Assembly: GCA_028564675.1 (NCBI GenBank)
Contig: JAOVVO010000238.1
Coordinates: 1-64,000, forward strand
DNA length: 64,000 nt
Source of the DNA: Onchocerca lupi
Taxonomy: Eukaryota > Nematoda > Chromadorea > Rhabditida > Onchocercidae
Reading direction: 5' to 3'
The notes under the pieces are model-generated. The model made no database searches. It was not told where the DNA came from and saw only the letters and a list, made by a program, of their open reading frames with translations. Positions 11,501 through 26,500 of the stretch are shown in pieces. A program made the translations under genes and the position numbers. Each line of letters starts with the position of its first letter. Position 1 is the first letter of the stretch.

Positions 11501-14500
11501 ATCATCCCGCTTACTATCAACCGCATTCGTTACTTCATCCCATCGACTTTGCAACACTTTCAACCAGTATTTCATTGGCTGTACTGCAGATGGATGGCAT
11601 TTGGACTGTATATCCTCTCCAGTTTTCTTGATGGATTGCATTAATGGCTTTTTATCATCCATTTCTTTATGCAGTTGTGCTACTTCGTCCATCTGTTCCA
11701 GAATCTCATTTTCATCTTCAGCCATTTGATTCTAAAAGTAATTTTGAATAAATTATTTATTATGCTCATGAAATTTTCATCATATTTATTGCATTACTCT
11801 GATCCACTACATCTTTTTGAGCAATTACCGGCTAATGTTTCACTAAATTGTATTTATATTATGAAATAATTTCCGAAATTCTTCAACCTGCTTTTTTTTT
11901 TTTTTTTTAAATGTCCGATACATGTGTACCATGCAGATCGGAGTCAATAGCATTCAACCAAACAAAAACAGATAAGTTTAGAATGGCTGTGCTCAATGTA
12001 GTGTGCATTTCAATGACCCCGAAAGCATCACAGTTTAAATCCAGAAAAAAAAAAATCAATTTGTTATTATAACTAAAATGAAATAAACATAAAAACATGC
12101 CTTCGTTCTTAATCTTGTTTCAATCTTTGGCAGAAAATCCAAAAATTCATGAATTTCATCACTGAAATTTTTGGCAACATCGTAAGAAACTTCCACTTGT
12201 TCTTCTCTTCTTTTTGCCAGTTCTTCTAGAAGGACCCAATCCAAATTCACTTTCTCCACCTTTTCTCTCAGGCCATCCAACGAATCATCTGTTTCTTTTT
12301 CCAGCATCTGAAACAATAACATAATATGGGATGAGATAATAATTAAATTTTATTCACTTAAACGTAGAAAGAGAAAAACAAAATGTGTCTTATGAAATAA
12401 AATCATAAACATATTTGAACAAAACCTGCTGCGCTCGCTCCTTCACCGAATTCAACGTATCTCGATGAGCATCTATCTGATCCTTTAATTCATTATGCTC
12501 ATCGCGTAATTTGCTTACTGTCTCCAAATCACCATACACCGGAATAGTTTCCATATTCTGCAAATTAGGCAAAGACTTTTCGAGCCATTCTCGAAGTGAG
12601 GACAAAGCTTCATCAAACTGTCCAGATGCCAACAATGCATCTTCGATTGATCGTTGTCTATAATATAACAGATGTGAGATTAAGAATTTCAATCAATTTT
12701 TCCAAATTATTACCGAGAATGCCGGTTCTTCCCTCATGTTGACGTTGATTTGAGCTCATAAATAAACTTTCCACAATTTCAATTACTAAACTTCTACTTT
12801 CAATTTATTATTAAAATAACTGGATTTCAACAATAATGATAAAATAATAGAAGAGAATCAGGAACAGCAAAAGAATGGATATAAAAAAAAAAAACTTTTA
12901 CAGAAAATTTTAATTTATTTTTCACACATATATAAAGCCTAATATTTTTTTCTCATTTTTTAAAAATTTAATTCATTATCTTTAAAATTATCTCTAACTA
13001 ATATAATTAATTGAATTAATCAATACTTTTGTAGTGTAGCATTAACCAACTGAGTCCATTTTTCCTTCAACATTTCATTCATTAGATCGATTCCTCCCTG
13101 CTCCTCACGTGGCGCATGTTCCGAAAGTGCCTTACCTCGTTTATATATTGCTTCGTATGCTGCTTGTTGTTCCGTCAATTCATGCTGGAATTTCCTATGC
13201 TTTTCCAGATCAATTCGCAACCGATCACCGGATACTGTCTGGAAATATTATATTAGTTATTATCGAAAATTTTCAGATCTCATCGACGACAAGAAAAAGT
13301 GTTTTGCATAAATCAAGTATAATCAGATTTATTTGACATATTTATTGATCAGAGTCTATTACTGCTTGATGGAAAATGATACAATACGTTATTTTAAAAT
13401 TCAAAACGAAATGATTAATGTGGGTCCTATTTTTCATCCTATAACTCCGTTAAATGTTTTATCACAAATCTTGTAAGATAAAATGAATTATTTTCGTTCT
13501 ATTTCTCTACTTTTTAAAGCAAATTTTCGTTTGCTCGCTTTTATCAAGATTGACATCACACTTCCAAGTCACCATTTTTAAGGTAACGATATTAGAAATA
13601 TCAGTATATATTTCTTCTATGACATCGATAATGGCATAAACTTGTGACATTTGAATAGTTGTGAGTATTTTGCATTTCCAAGGCTCGATCTTTTATTTTG
13701 CTTTGCTGATTTAATTAATTTCCAGCATAAAAATATAATAAAATTGTAGAACACCAAATTTTTGAGGTTAGATCTTATTAAGATGGAACAATGTTAAAAG
13801 ACATTTCAGTTTTACCTTAGGTTAATGTGCAGGAGATGTTCTAATCAAAGAATTGTAAACTTTCCGATCCCCGGCTTTTCAATTTCCTAGCTCTATTTTA
13901 GCATGATTCTATTCTTTCCTACTCATTCTCTTCATTTCGCTTTTCTCAATTTTTGACTAACTGAGAATTATATCACAAGATATTCCAACAATTTGCTAAG
14001 AATTCATTCATCGAAAACAATCTGTTATTTATAGATAGCCAGAAATTGATTCCTAACTGTAATGGTATCCTAATCTATGATTCTGAGCCTCTCTTCTGAG
14101 CATGAGCAATCTGAGCATCCATTCTAGAAATGATTAATTTCCTGCACTACTAATGAAACTTTTTATAAATAACCTCTTGCACATATAATAATGTTTTTCC
14201 TTCACAGCTTGTTTACCTGAGCGAAATGTTTTTGTATAGATATAATAAATACCTGCACGTATTGATCATTGACCCATTTAAAACTCGAAGTTATCCAATT
14301 GACTAATTGAACATGAGATGCAAAGTAAAGTTGAGCTTCCTGTAATGCAAGATCCAGTTGTTTCATTCGATCGGCACATCTCGAAGCAACCTTATCGAAA
14401 CGATGCTTAGCCGAAACAAGCAAATTCTTGATTGGTATTGCATCTTTTTTTTCGCAATAATAATGCACTTTGGTGCCTTTGCTATTCAAATTACTCATTA

Positions 14501-17500
14501 ATTCTCGATAATGTGACACCTGAAAAACGCTAGAACTGTAAGTCAAGATAGTGAATATACAGACTAATGAGTCCTCTTCACTGAAATACATTTCCTGCAC
14601 CTGCTACCATTCGTACCGTCTGCTATGCCTTGGCCCACTATTTCTATATTAGATAGTTGACAAGAAAAATTCTTTTAAGATCTATCAGAAATCTACACGC
14701 AACAATCTGCATGCTTTTGCTATCATCCAAAATTTCACCTCAGCTTGGAATTTGGTATGTTCATTCATCTGTTTCTGCACAGTCTCAGGAATCCTTGATA
14801 CGTGTTCCAAACAACCTAAATAACTTTCTGCTAAATTTAACCATTCGCTCATTGCAGTCATAGAAGAATGAAGTTGTTCGGCTTCTGTCAATGCAATTCT
14901 CAACTTCTGCTCCCTTTCATCAATCTTGTCTTGCACCTGTAGAAAAAAAAAAATGAATTATGAAAAATTCAAATGGATTTATTTTATTAGATCTAACTGT
15001 CCATTACCTATTATTCCCATAATGAACAAATGTTAAATTCGTAATTACTGTATTCAGTAATCAATCACTTATCATCAATCTATTTTAAGATGAAGAAATA
15101 TTCCAATACGGAATCTACTCAAACATCAAAATTTACTGAAACTAATTTTCTGATTTACCTGAATCCACTTTTTCGTCAATTGCACTCCCCGCTGTACAAT
15201 CCATGAATCCCGATCACTATCAGATAGAAATTTTGTTGCTGTTTCCAAATGCGCTTCTAGAGCAGGTCGATTTTGCTCAATTTCAGCCTGCATTTTTTGA
15301 AATTTTGATTGAATAGCAAATCCCCAAAAAAGAGAATATAAGCTAAAAAATGAAGGAACAGAGATGATTCAGAAATTAAAAAACCTTTAGAACGAAGAAA
15401 TTGTCAAGTTGTGCCTGTGCAGTTTCCGGCAAACCACCTGTTGGTTTTATTTGAGACAAATCCGCATCTTTATCTTGAAGCCACATGGCCCAACGATCCA
15501 CTTCACTGCCTAGATTTTCAGCAGCTTTCCGAGCATCGTCTAACTATAATTTTAAGTTTCATCGTACCTATATTAAATTTCGAAATCCAAAAACAGAACT
15601 ATTGAGGTAATTCCATTTTTAAAAAGTGACAAAAGTTTAGAAGAAGAAATGGGAAAATCAATGAAATTTAGACCTTTATGTGACTCAGATATAATTCAGT
15701 TCGAATGAACATATTTCCGAATGAAAAGGAATATAAATAATAATTATAGTGTTTGATTTAACATTAAACTATTGAATTACAAATTCAATATTTCACAAAT
15801 GAATAAGTTGGTGTTGTCAACTCAGTGAAAACTACCGCATTCTTTTTACAGAATTCATCAAACCTAAATCTCAGGAATCATATTAAAATAGTTTAAATAA
15901 TTATCACCTGCACCCAAACATCTTCCAGTTTATCGACCAACATATGCCAGCTTGAATTCAACTTATCGATCATTGGTTGCGTTGAATTTGCAGTACTCGG
16001 ATCAGCAGCAATGATACGTTTAGCAGCACTATTTAAAGTATCCATGCTTGCTTCATGTACCAGAATTTCATTTTGTATCACTCTGTGTTTGCAAACTTCC
16101 ACTTCTGCTTCCTTCATACTAGTTGGCCGAGAATTGATCTGAAATTAGCTGACCATGAGGATGACAAAAGGCAAAAGTAAGCTTTTAAAGCACCAATAAA
16201 AAGAAAAAAAAACTGACAATGTGATGGTATATTGATAATAAAATAATTCTTCAGAAGCATTTAAGAATGCTATTTTTTTTTTTTTTTTTTTTTGTTTTTT
16301 GCCTCTTATCGGATCCCCATAATGATCTCATAGCAGTGAAGAATTTTCAAGTTTTATGAAAACAGAATCGAAAGTAAAGGAAAAACATAAACAAACTTCA
16401 TTCAAAACATGCTGTGTCTTCTCGATCCAAATCATCAGTTGTTCATATGCCTGCGAAAACTGTCCCATTTCCAACAATGCTTTTTCCATTTTTTGTTGAC
16501 GTTCGTTTAACAATGCGTATAACTAAACTAGCTTATTCTTAATGATAGCGAATATTAAAAGCATGAATAAATGAAATGTATTGCGCTTTCTATTGTATCA
16601 GAAAAGAAATGCTTGTCATCTCGATCCTTTCAAAAGCATCCAGTCCTGTGCATGCACATTATACGATTAATATAATTTTAATGCTTGCAATACTATTTGG
16701 AAATACTCATTTCACATATTCGAAACAAATGGAAAAATTTGAGATTTTAATTCATATTTTAAATAACTCCTACTGTTGAGTAATTAATCGAAGTAATTGA
16801 GATAGTTAAGATATAAAGTCATAATTCTCGCCTCTTCCTCCGCTTTCAAATGCTAAATCAAATTCTGCTAAGGAAGAATACAGCACCAGAAAATTCCAGG
16901 TTGGTGGACTGAACAGGAAATTATGGCTTTGCCGTCTATTGCTTAGATTTGAAAATTTTTAAGACGAACATGATAGACTAGGCAATTAATAATTTCTTAG
17001 GCAAATTTATTTTGAATAAAATCCTGTCAGTAACGGAAAACTAATCGTCTGAACAAAGGCAGGTCTTTGATCAATTCATGATACATAATTAAACAGCTAA
17101 CTGTACACTAACTCTATTCCAGCGAATATTCAGATCATTGATTGGAGCTTTCATGTTTGCAGATTGCTGTGCAGTGCTACCAACGCAAAGACTTGCACAT
17201 AGCTGATTTAGCTGTTCCTTCTCCAGAGCCTTCTCGTCCAATAATGAACGTAAATCACCCAAAGCAGTAAGCTATAAAAGAAAAACTGAGGCAAAATCTG
17301 CAAAAAAAAAAAAAAGAAAAAAAAACATTCCAAATAATTGCTCTGTTTAGCAAGTAAAAGCAAAGTTTTACAAAATTCAAAGCTAAATATATATATACCT
17401 CATTCCTGATATCAATAGATGATGCGCCAATACCAGAATCTAACTTAGATATTCCAGTTTCCGTTTCTTCTACCCAATTTATCAACTCTCTTAATAAATT

Positions 17501-20500
17501 ATGGTATTCCGTTGCTTTCTCCATGGCCTCAAAGAAATCTGATTCTCTGAAAATATTTACATGTTGCTCTCCCTATAATATCATTGCTTATAGTGAAAAA
17601 AAAAAAAAAAATAAAAAGAAAACTACATCTAAAACTTACTTCCGCGCACACATACTAGTTACTGCAATCCAGCTTCCTTCAACTTCATTCATTTGCTGTT
17701 CTACATGAGTTTTTTCTTCTTCGGCAACCATATCACAAAGATCATGTCCAGTGCTACGCAATTTATCCATAAATTTAGGTTTCATTTCTTCCATTTCACC
17801 TTTAATTACCTATAATAATGACTGAATTATTCTTTGAACATTCATGCTACTTCTTTTAAAAAACTGCAATGATACACTTCAATTTCTAAATGTTCTGGAA
17901 GAATATAATCCTTGTTGGTACGAATTGAAGTCTCTACTAACGAAACCCTATTTCAACTTCAGGCTTGATGAAATAAGCAATCAACAAACTAGAAGATTAT
18001 TTCGCTGCTGCTCAATAATCGTTGGCTCTCCAAGAGCAGGTTGTATTCCTTCAATGCGCAAGCGCAATTCTTTAATCGCTTCCTGGCAAGACTTCAATTC
18101 GTACCAAAATTGTTCTGCTTTAACTAGCGTATCTTTCAAGATATTTTCCCTTGTTGTGACACCTTTCGTTAATTCTTCCCATAACGCGTCAAGTTCCTTC
18201 ATTTTGATGCTGATTTCTGTAAGAAAAGAAGAGATTAGTAAGTTTTATTATAAGATCTGCGGTAAGCTTCAAACAAAATGCTGTAAATATCATTTGTTCC
18301 TTCTACCATCAATATTAGTTGTATTTCTGTTTACATTAGCTTCGCATGTATTAATGTTTTCTATATATTAATGTTTTTGATATCAATATCAATGGTAGTA
18401 CCTGCAGATACAGTATCATTTGGTCTTGCATGCAGCAGAATCTCCTTTGCATTTTCCTTCACTGACCTCAGTACACCTTCTTTATGTTTAAGCTGTTCCA
18501 CCAGAGAACGATTATCCATAATTTGTGATTTGATACGTTCTAGATCAATTGGTATTGCTTCCGGATTTCGAATCTGCAATCATTGAAACAATGCTTTGGA
18601 AAATAATTAATCATTGCATTAGGTTGCAGATTTAAGAATAAATAGATAAAAAATACCTCTTGTAACTATTGTAAATATCAATGTGTAATACCTGCAAGGC
18701 AGTACCATCTAGATTTGCCAGAATAATATCCAATCTGTCCGTGAATTGACTACTTTGTTCAATTGCAGTTTCAAGTGCCTCAGCTCGTTGACGAATAGCA
18801 TCTCGGGCAGTAAGGAACCGCTCATCCAGGCCTTCAGCTATTTTCTGCAGCTGTATTTCATCTTCTGGACCACATAATTCGCTTAGAGCGCTGACATTTT
18901 TGTGAAAACGATCCATCAGCGATTTGTGTGATATGACTGAATGTTGCAGTTGCTGAAAAAACTAACTGTCAAAGCTTTTATTTTGTTCGCAATCATTAAT
19001 GCTTCATCGAGTTTTTTTTAACTAATAACTTTCCTTTGTTGCAATTTATGCATGCAAGATTCATTTCATAAGTGTATCAGATTGCATTTTCACCTTAAAT
19101 AAAAATAATTTCAATAAAAACATATTTTATTTCAGATTATCTGTAAATATGTGCTGTTTCAACCGAATATAAAATTCTACTTAACAAAATTAAAAAATTC
19201 ACAGTATTGTGGACTTGTTGTTTCATCAGCTGATCTCGTTGATGTCCTGTTATAACCGGTGGACAGTTTTCAATCTCATTTTCCATACTTTCTAACCACG
19301 AGTGCAATTCACCAAATGACTGATCGATTTCAAGACATAATGCCAATGCCTGCTCCAATTTAGCCAACCTTTCATCACCTAACTGGGCTACATCGGCCGA
19401 AAGAGCTCGCCCAGTCTGAAATGAAAATTCGCATAATACTTTATTATTGCATATATACAAGCAATTAAATATTTCAAGTACGCTATTAATGACTCTTTTT
19501 GTACGAAATGTTTTTATCTCGATACCAATATTATTTCTTCTGCAAATTCACTTTAGGTTAGGAATAACATTTACGCTAATAAACCTCAATTCTGCTTTCG
19601 AGCAATAAATCTTGACCATTGGCTTCACCACCCAAAGCACGCACAACTTTATGTGCATCTGCAGCTGCATCTCGCAGTCGTGCTTTCATTATCGCAATAT
19701 CTTCGTTCATCTGTTTTTGATTTTTGAGCTGCTTCCTGACATAATCTGGATCTACTTCCGGTGCTGAACCCTATAACAAAGGCTTAGTCACTGTATTATA
19801 GGCAATTGTTGAGTATTTGCAATAATAATATTTGAAGAAAATTGGATGAGAGAATTCTTTCTCGCAATTTTCGAAGATTTTCAATGAAAAAGCTGAAAAA
19901 AAAAAGTGTAATCAAAAAGGCTGTAGCAGAATACAGAGCGAAGAACTACATAGCGACGAATCATTTAGGCTGAAATATTTTGATATACCATCAAAAACTA
20001 CCTGTAATAAACGATCATGAGCATCAGCAAACCATTCATTAAGATAGTCTAATTCGTCCAAAACTTGCCGAGTTTGCTTCTCGACTGAAGTTAGCTTATC
20101 ACTTTTACGCATAATCTGAAAATAATTTAGCGTTTGTTTTAGTCATCTAATTGATATTCGAATCTGAACAAAAAATCTTTCATTCAAAAAATTCTCATTC
20201 CTAAAACAAGAATAAGCAATATTTACAAAATTTGAAAGAGTTTATTATGAACTCCCATTTAGAATATCGACTGAAATTTCAGATTCTATGCAGCTGAAAG
20301 ATTCAACTAACTTGTTCAGAAAGGTGATTAAATCTGCGGTTTATATCATCAGTTTGTATTTCCAGTTCATCCGTTTTGAAACGAACGAGATTTTGCAGCT
20401 GTTTTGAGATATCGCTAATTTCCTCAACTTCAGGACGCAATTTTGCTAAATCATCTTCCATTTGAGCTAGTACTGCCGCTTGAGTTTCAAGTGGAGCCTG

Positions 20501-23500
20501 AAATATAATATAATATGCCAATTTTTCGGGAGAAATGCCTTATACTATTACTGGTTCAAATTTTTTTTCGAGAAAAAAAAAACATTCTTTGAATTGCATT
20601 TATATTTCAGAATACTTAATACGGGATATATCATTGCAAATTTATTTATATCCTAACTTAATTCTGGAACGAATTTTTTTTTGCTTTTCAAGCCATACTG
20701 TAGTGATTGAAATAAGAAAATGATGGCATTTTAAGTTGGGAATTCAAATTTTTGGATCATAAAAATAAATCTCAAGAGATTATTTCAATTTCACTACTAT
20801 GGTCATCACAAATAATGATTAATCAAAGCAGTGCAACTGGACACCATAGCAATTTTTCTAAAAGAATCTTGCTAAGTAGCCAAATTACTTCGTTCGATTC
20901 ATCTGCTGCCTTTTAACTACTAGTTATTTTGCAATACGGTTATAAATAAAATCATGAAAAAACCAGTGCCTGATCAATATTTTGTAAATCTTGTTCAACA
21001 GCATCCATCCATTGCTGTACAATATCGTAGCCATCGTGAAATTTCTCTGACAACGGCAAAGCTTCACTTAAAATAGCAATTTTTTCATCCGTTACAGCAG
21101 TTAAATCTAGATATCGAGCACGTAATGCCTCGATACGGCTTTGAAGAGCAATTGCTTCATCGCCAGTTGTTTGTCGACATAATTCATGACCATCTTCAAC
21201 AACCGCCGATACTAGGGCTTCTTGTTTCGTTATCTCCATCGTTAGCTGAAATTAAATAACACATAATGATAAATTTTAAATTTCTTTCTCATTATTCCAT
21301 CAGAACTCACTAAATCAATTCATGATGGCCTGTGTCATCCTGTGACGCATTTATTCTCTATTTCAAAACGAGATATTTAATAATTCCTGAAATGATATCA
21401 GTTTATAATGCAAGAAATAATTTATACATCAGCAAGTAAAGCACTTTGCTCGCTCAGTTCTTCTGGATAAATCGAAACTGTGTCTAACTTGTCCATATCA
21501 TTCTCGATCTTTCCCAACCATTCCGTTAGCATGTTAGTGCGTTTCAAAAAGTTTGTTATTTCTTCACCAATCTGGAAAATGAATTAATATCTTGCAGAAT
21601 TTATACTTTTGACTCTTATGTCTCTGAAAATAAAATTCAAATGTAAGACTTCAATAATATCAATAAAAGATATGAACAAAAGATTTTTTTTTTAGAGTAT
21701 GGATTTCGAAATAATTTCGTTACCATGCTCTCTATTTGTGTTATGAAGATACGACTACATGATTTATGATGCTAATTTATGAGTCATATCTTATATTTTC
21801 ATTTACGACTTGTCAGCTCTATTTTCTTACGTCAGAATATATCTTTCGAAATAGTTGAACAGCTATCTTTTATCAAAAAAAAAAAAAAAAAGTTGACATT
21901 GCCTGATGTGTACTATCTACAGGCAATAAATAGTAAGTCGAAAAACAATTTAATTATTCAGATTTTCGGGAAAAAAAAAGACATCCGAATTACCTGCTGT
22001 AGTAAAACTCCACATTCAGCAGATCGCGTACCCAAATTTTCATATCGTATTAGGTAATTCTTGAACATTGTCTCCAATTCGGCAGCTTCTTCGTCAGATG
22101 CTAAACCAGCTAGAATGGGACATAGCTGCATCATTTTTTCCACATCTGTATGCTTCATTTCGATATTTTCTTGCAATTTCTGAAATTTTGAAACAAATTT
22201 TATCTGAAATTCAAACATTGTAGTATTAAGGCAAAGTCTCTTTCTATTTCATTCCTAATCAATCATCATAACTAACGCTCGCTTCTTTCATCTGACACTC
22301 TAATTACAACCGTCTTTTTTTTATTTGAATTATCAAAAGAAAAGCCTGGACATTTTCACGAAGCCTTAAATAGACAAATAGTACAAGGCAAGTTGCCGCA
22401 GAATCCTACAAAAAAAGAAAAAAAAAAAAAAAAGAAAAGAACTCGATGTAAGTTAATTTTTTGTTGAAATTTTTCATCATCGGTTGGTACTTGTCCAAGC
22501 TCTTGCAATGCACGCTCGGTAGTTTCAAGCCACGTCTTGAATGATCCCGACAACTGAGCCCAATCATTGGTTAAAACAATTGCATCATGTAAACAACTGC
22601 GTCGATCTTGGGCACTTTCAACTAGTGCAGCATACCTAAGCATAAGGTAGTTTCAGTTCATAATTGTCTAGTAAAGAATATTTTAAATCAAGCTAAAAGT
22701 TTACATATACCACTAATACAATATACTTAGTTAGTTACGTTACTATTTATCATCAAGGAAATACAATTCAGAATTATATTTCTGTGATGTAAAACTGTTA
22801 CGTCACATATTACGTTTGGCGTGTAGTACTTCAAGTAAATCCACATAAGATCACATTCTTCTCAAGAACAAGTTTTTTAAGGAAATTTGTTCATTTTGCA
22901 AAATAATTGAATAAATTAATTTCAATTAAAGACACCATGATAATTTTTTACCTTCGTGTGATATTGCCTGCTTGTTCTTTCAATATTTCGCATTTCGTAA
23001 CATCTGTTATAAGTTCCACAACTTTATCGATCAGTATTTTGAAACCATCAACACTAGAAATAATTTTTATAATAATCTATAGAATAGATTAAAAAAGTGT
23101 TCGCCAAAAGTATCTTTAATAGATGAAATATTCTCCAAAAAAAAATATTTCCCAAAACTAAGGTATGTTCTAGTATTCTCTATTAAATGAAGATAATATG
23201 TATCTTTAAAAAGCAGCAAGCAGGATACGTCGCTAGCAAAACTGGAAAAAAAGTTTGATTTCTATAGAGCGTTAAAACCTCACGATATCATTTATCACTA
23301 CTATCGGTTAATTTTAAGTTAAATATGATGAAAGTGGAGAAATCAAGAAACACAGAAAGCACTTTTGCCTTGAAAATAACTTCGGAACAATTCCCACTAA
23401 ATATACATACTTGATACTCCTTCTAAGTTTTCCATTCCGTGCCTGACTTATCATAACCAGTCTTTGACCTCCAAAAAAAGTATCAGTAATAACTTACCTT

Positions 23501-26500
23501 TGTTGTTTTTCTTCAATATGCTTTAGTAAAATATCATTCGCTCGTGTCTGCTCTTTAACCACTTTATATTCGATAGACGGTGGCCGCTGGTTTTGGAGCG
23601 ATTCTTCGGTATCTTGTAACCACACAAGAAGCGCATTATGCGCATCAGTATAACTTCCAAGTTCTTGTAACGATGCACAAACTTGTTGTTCACGGTCTGC
23701 TATCTGCTTGTTTAAAGCATTCCAAACGCTGGTCAGTTTATTCTTTTCCTCTTCCTAGATTTTATATTAACTTCAGATGTACTATGTTTTAACAATTGCA
23801 ATAAACATGAGAATTGGTTAATTTATAATTTCAGCATATTTATTAATCTAAATCATATTCGATTTTACAGTATCTTGCAATCTCAATTCAAGTTCTCCCA
23901 AAATTATGCTGCATGAACGGTGCATGAGGTCAAATTACATAATCTTTTATTTATGTTATAAAATATCAATATCATAGCTTATGAAATCTACCAGTGTTGC
24001 TGTTGAGACTCCTTCATCAGCACTTTTTATAAGCTTATCACAACTTTCCAAAACTGCAGCATAATTCTGGTTAGTAGGCCGTATTTTTTCGTGAAAGATT
24101 CTCAGTTTCTCCTGTTGAGTTCGTAGAACATTTAGTTCAGCTTGAATAGGTTCTTTTAACATATCATCTGTTGTAAGTTTGTCAAATTCATCTCTTAATG
24201 CTTCTGCTTTGCTGAAATTAGCGCATTATCATGAATTATTTACTAAAATATCAATCATATTCTTCATTCTTAATAATCAAATTTAAAAATGAATAAATGG
24301 AAGTTTCGGAAGTTGATATAAGTGATATTGGGTTTTCCCAAGGCACCCAGTTGACTTGAGAAAACAATGAATCTGAAATTTAATTTCTAACACAGCACTG
24401 ATGTTGAATTTCCCAAATTCGACATAGTTTGATCCCTACTTCAGTGTATTCAGGGACGATCCGACATCCTAGTGATGAATATATGGAATATAGCATTTCA
24501 TTTCTCTCCTCTTTTAATCCCACAATTGAATCATATAAGATGATAAAGTTAAACATGCTTAGAACTTTAAAGACACAGAATCCAAAAAATTTCACAAAAT
24601 TAGGTTAAAATAATTCAATGGCAATTCTGCATGATCCAACATTATCAAAACTTCTAACCAAACAAATTCCTGCACAGCCAAAAGCATGTTTCCAATAACA
24701 CGTTTGCGCTGCACAACAGCAGCACGTTGTTTGCTTAGATCTTCTTTGATTTCATTTATTTGTAACATGAATGCATTTTTTTGAGCCGGTTGAATAGCAC
24801 TGGTATTATAAACCTGTTGCCATTCCAATATCAACTCGTCCAAAATCTGAATATAAGTTTCTCAAGATTTTACTCATTTTTAATTTTTCACATAAGCAGT
24901 GACCGCGCTTATCACACTGTGACCACACTTATCCCCCAATTTTTTTATAAATTTCTTTTTTCTTCAGATAAGTATTTGATATATTATTTGGATGCAGACT
25001 GTATCCCACATTTCATAACAATAAAGAAATCAATAAGTTAAAAAAGATCAATGTAATTCACGTATTTAAAACTAAGAAATTAACCTTTTCTTTCTCAGCA
25101 GTATTTTTCAATAATTCATCACAAGTTCTATTTTGTTCTTCCAATTTCGCAATATTACGTTCTATTGGTGATGATGAATCCTACAATTGCCTTAAAGTGA
25201 GAAAAAGTTCCAATTATTTCAGAAAAACAATCTTTTTAATTATTTTCTTGAAACCATCGAAATTTCTTTTGCACTCATAGGTAAGTAAATATAGAATATC
25301 TCATATATATTTAGAAAAAAAAAAAAAAATTACATATAGAGCAATTTCGTTCACTACAGCAAACATTAATTAGCACCTAATGGAATGATTAAGCAAGATT
25401 TTGACGAATGATTTTTGACGAAAACTATTTCTTTCTCTACGAGCGCAATTTCAGACAGAATTTTAGATGAAATGATTTTGAGATTTGCTAGATAAAAAAA
25501 TCTGACTTTTTACGCCTATTATCTGCTACAACAATGAAAAATCAACATTTATTAAAAAAAAAAAAAAAAAAAAAGAGAAATAGCTTTCGTATCGTTAAAT
25601 ATTACTTTTTTTGATCAACAGACAACATTATAAAATCAAAAATCTATTTTTTTCTGACCTATTTAGTAATTCAAATAAATGATAGATGTCGAAAAGAAAA
25701 AAACTGAATCTAAATTTAAGATTTGCATTAACATCATATTAATTTTGAGTTAGAAATTTACCCCATTCACGTTTCGAATCTCTGCACTGAATAAGCTGAT
25801 CTTTTGTCTTACGGCATCCAACATTTCATCTCTCTTTTTCATTTCACAGTGTAAACCTTGGATAACTGTCATCACTTCAGCATATTCGATACTCATTTTA
25901 TGCAAATCCTCACGAAGATTTTCTGCTTCCTCACGAGTAACAGTCCCTTCGACATCTTTCAAAGCCGCATGTAATTCTCGTTCTTTTTTCTTCCAACTAT
26001 TCTCGAGGTCATTAACAGCTAAAATGAACAAATCTGAAAGGATATTCTTCCTAGAAAAATTTGGATTTTTTTTCCTGAAAAACAAAAACGGAATTGAAAA
26101 CATTGTATGGAGATCCGATGGATTTCAATCAACTTCTGATTCACGTTATATTGCGTTTGCCAAAGCACTGAACATTGAGTGCCTTCCCGACTGAAAATCA
26201 AGCTCGATTTTTTAAGTTATTTTATGATACTTACTTTTTAGCAAAACTTCTTTTGTAATTGACGGAATGCCATCATTTCCTTTCAAACTTTCAGCTGTTT
26301 CTTTGGCTGTGTTTAACAGAATTTGCGCTTCCTCTCTCGTTCTTGAAAATTGTTTCTGGACATCCTTCTCAAAAAAAATTTTGAATATTTTCATAAATAA
26401 GCATCAAAAGAATCAGATTAATGGAATGTATGTGCAGTTCCATAGTTTGTATTTCCTACACTAGAAAATTCAAAGATTTCACAAATGGAATCCTACCGAT

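Noticed and set aside
17844..18371. 175-codon open frame on the plus strand
   Set aside because: It runs antisense over a rod exon with clear spectrin-repeat sequence, and shows no start context or motif.
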